NCBI GenBank assembly: GCA_020852775.1
Contig: JADZAD010000028.1
Coordinates: 1-16,286, forward strand
Length of the DNA stretch: 16,286 nt
Direction of reading: 5' to 3'
Source of the DNA: Anaerolineae bacterium
GTDB taxonomy: Bacteria > Chloroflexota > Anaerolineae > Aggregatilineales > UBA3940
A program made the position numbers and the translations under genes. The stretch's first letter is position 1. Every line of letters starts with the position of its first letter. Shown here piece by piece: positions 14,875 through 16,286 of this stretch. A model generated the notes under the pieces. The model worked only from the letters and a program-made list of their open reading frames with translations. It was not told the origin of the DNA and made no database searches.

Positions 14875-16032
14875 TCAACGGATGCCCAGGATACGCAGCG
14901 TCCCATCATCGTTTGCCACCGAGATGAGGTCACCGGCAGGGGAGACACTGACCCACCACAGGTAGCGTCCGAAGTAAATGCGGTTCAACTGCGCACCGCT
15001 GCGCGGATCCCAGGCGTTCAGGTTTCCGTCCGCGCCGACGGTGAAGTAGACCTCTCCGTTCGGCGTGAACACGCCGTCTGTGCATTCGCCGGAATGCGCC
15101 TCGATGGTAGCCACCCGCGCCCAGCTATCGGTGCGCCAGATCATGGCTTTTCCGCTGGCGTTGCAGCTTGCCAGCAGGCTGTTATCGGGTGAGAACTCCA
15201 TATCCCAGCCAGCACCCTGCCCGGTGCTGACCTGGTTGATCTCACTGTAGTTTTCGCCATCATAGATCGTTACCACACCGTCGTTATCGGCGGCAGCCAG
15301 CATTGTGCCATCGGGTGAGTACGCGACTGACCACAGGATCGTATTGCCACTCCTGATCTGGCTGATCTCTCGGCCGCTGTCAGGGTCAATAACGAAGATA
15401 CGGCTGTTCAGGTAGCCGACGAACGCCATCCGGGTACTGTCGGGTGACCACACGATACGGTACACATCTGACTGGGTGCGGATCGTCTTGAGGCTGCGCC
15501 CGGTTGCCGGATCCCACAGCCTCACGGTGAAGTCTCCGGCCCCCGAGGCCAGCGTACTGCCATCCGGCGAATACGACAGGGCGAACCCGCTCTCTGTGTG
15601 GCCGCTCAGTTCATACGCGAGCGCCACGCTGGTGTCGTTGGCGATATCCCATACACGAACAAGTTTGTCGAAGCCGAAGCTCGCAACCTGCAGGGCGGTC
15701 GGGGAAAATGGCGCAGAGACAATCGCAGTTGGCGCGATGTAGATATTCTGGAACTCCACCAGGTCGGCGGCGTTGTCCGCGCTGATCACAGCCGAGACAG
15801 GCAGCGGGCCCGCTGGTACGGTGGGCGGGGCCGCGGTCGGCGGCTCGGTTGGTGGCAGTGCTGTGCTGCTGGGCACCGGGCTGGGCTGTACCGGTTCCGG
15901 TGTCACGGTCACCGTGGGAGGGAGAGGGGTTGCCGTGGCTGGCTCACCGATGGTGATCGCCGGCAAGGAGCCGCACGCCAGCGCGGAGGCCAGTACAGGA
16001 ACGGACAGGGTTACCAGGAATCGCTGTTTCAT
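14875..16032 (-). CDS. WD40 beta-propeller lipoprotein
   Basis: A 385-residue secreted lipoprotein. It opens with a signal peptide (MKQRFLVTLSVPVLASALAC) whose predicted lipidated cysteine is C20. Residues about 30-75 are a low-complexity linker of proline and threonine (TPLPPT, TVTPEP, PTEPPTAAPP) of the kind common in Chloroflexota surface proteins. The rest holds seven WD40-like blades ending near VRVWDIA (129), VRLWDPA (174), IFVIDPD (216), VTIYDGE (258), AMIWRTD (300), LNAWDPR (342) and LRILGIR (383), with repeated SPDG turns. Seven blades make a closed propeller, usually a protein-binding platform. There is no enzyme domain, so the role is likely binding or scaffolding at the outer face; the partner is unknown. 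GAGAGGAT lies about 10 bases before the ATG. Confidence 0.92.
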   Translation of the reverse strand: MKQRFLVTLSVPVLASALACGSLPAITIGEPATATPLPPTVTVTPEPVQPSPVPSSTALPPTEPPTAAPPTVPAGPLPVSAVISADNAADLVEFQNIYIAPTAIVSAPFSPTALQVASFGFDKLVRVWDIANDTSVALAYELSGHTESGFALSYSPDGSTLASGAGDFTVRLWDPATGRSLKTIRTQSDVYRIVWSPDSTRMAFVGYLNSRIFVIDPDSGREISQIRSGNTILWSVAYSPDGTMLAAADNDGVVTIYDGENYSEINQVSTGQGAGWDMEFSPDNSLLASCNASGKAMIWRTDSWARVATIEAHSGECTDGVFTPNGEVYFTVGADGNLNAWDPRSGAQLNRIYFGRYLWWVSVSPAGDLISVANDDGTLRILGIR

Positions 16033-16178
16033 CCTCAGATATCCTCTCTGATGGAGGTGGACTGCCTGGCATACCGGTACAGGCGGGCAGCCACGTGCGG
16101 GTAAGGTCGAGATATGAACTGGGACTGATCTTTCAGCAACGTCCTGTTACGGATAAGAGTAATAGGATGCGGGGGGAT

Positions 16179-16184
16179 GGTCAA
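16179..16184 (-). promoter_or_regulatory. -35-like box upstream of the WD40 gene
   Basis: TTGACC on the minus strand lies about 150 bases before the WD40 start. At 17-bp spacing only a weak TACTCT is found as -10. The rest of the 219-bp gap before the last gene shows no other clear element on this strand. Confidence 0.2.
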
Positions 16185-16202
16185 GAGGAGAGGCTCCCCG
16201 GC

Positions 16203-16208
16203 TATACT
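16203..16208 (+). promoter_or_regulatory. -10 box of the last gene
   Basis: TATACT lies 43 bases before the ATG at 16252. No good -35 is seen at 16-18 bp, so the match is partial. Confidence 0.35.
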
Positions 16209-16251
16209 ATGTGTGGTTCATGCAATACCAGTCATAGAAGGAAGACAGCCA

Positions 16252-16286
16252 ATGCAGATGATCGATATTGGTGGGCGCCGGCTGGC
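16252..16286 (+). CDS. Start of an unidentified gene (partial, alpha/beta hydrolase possible)
   Basis: An ATG preceded by AAGGAAG at 7-base spacing opens MQMIDIGGRRL and runs off the window after 11 codons. The short opening, a strand ending in a glycine pair and then R-R-L, resembles the first strand of many alpha/beta hydrolases, but 11 residues cannot prove a family. The good ribosome binding site and upstream TATACT make it a real gene start. Confidence 0.55.
   Translation, partial: MQMIDIGGRRL

Overview
The window looks like a GC-rich chromosomal segment from a bacterium of the phylum Chloroflexota, possibly Anaerolineae-like. This is an inference from the proline/threonine-rich linker of the WD40 lipoprotein, the Gram-positive-type SufB, the gene mix and the codon use. 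No phage, insertion sequence, tRNA, rRNA or CRISPR array was seen. Every gene-free stretch is under 300 bases.

Layout. (1) Positions 1-241, minus: the N-terminal part of a small membrane protein. (2) Positions 371-5355: an iron-sulfur cluster assembly (SUF) locus. A SufR-like repressor and a SufT/MIP18-family factor run on the minus strand, and sufC-sufB-sufD run divergently on the plus strand. The 90 bp between the two arms holds two strong sigma70-type promoters arranged around one dyad axis. A strong terminator follows sufD; no cysteine desulfurase or SufU is present here. (3) Positions 5463-9579, plus: a tight four-gene cassette of a SAM methyltransferase, a GT4-type, a GT2-type and another GT4-type glycosyltransferase, probably making or decorating a surface glycan. 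Its start codons are GTG, GTG, TTG and ATG, with short overlaps between the last three. (4) Positions 9655-10911, plus: proA (proline biosynthesis), ending tail to tail with (5) an ABC-F ATPase on the minus strand that has a leader of about 180 nt. (6) Positions 12784-13842, minus: a two-gene unit of a membrane-anchored beta-repeat protein of unknown function and a GNAT acetyltransferase. (7) Positions 13933-14860, plus: two tandem glyoxalase/VOC-family proteins behind a near-consensus promoter, closed by a very strong hairpin that probably serves as a bidirectional terminator for (8) a seven-blade WD40 lipoprotein on the minus strand (14875-16032). (9) Positions 16252-16286, plus: the first codons of another gene.

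How they work together: SufC, SufB and SufD form the scaffold on which Fe-S clusters are built, SufT assists maturation or transfer, and SufR probably senses cluster status and represses both arms from the shared control region. The glycosyltransferase cassette is a separate unit. The rest are ordinary single- or two-gene units. The most notable features are the symmetric sufR/sufC control region, the beta-repeat membrane protein and the structured ABC-F leader.
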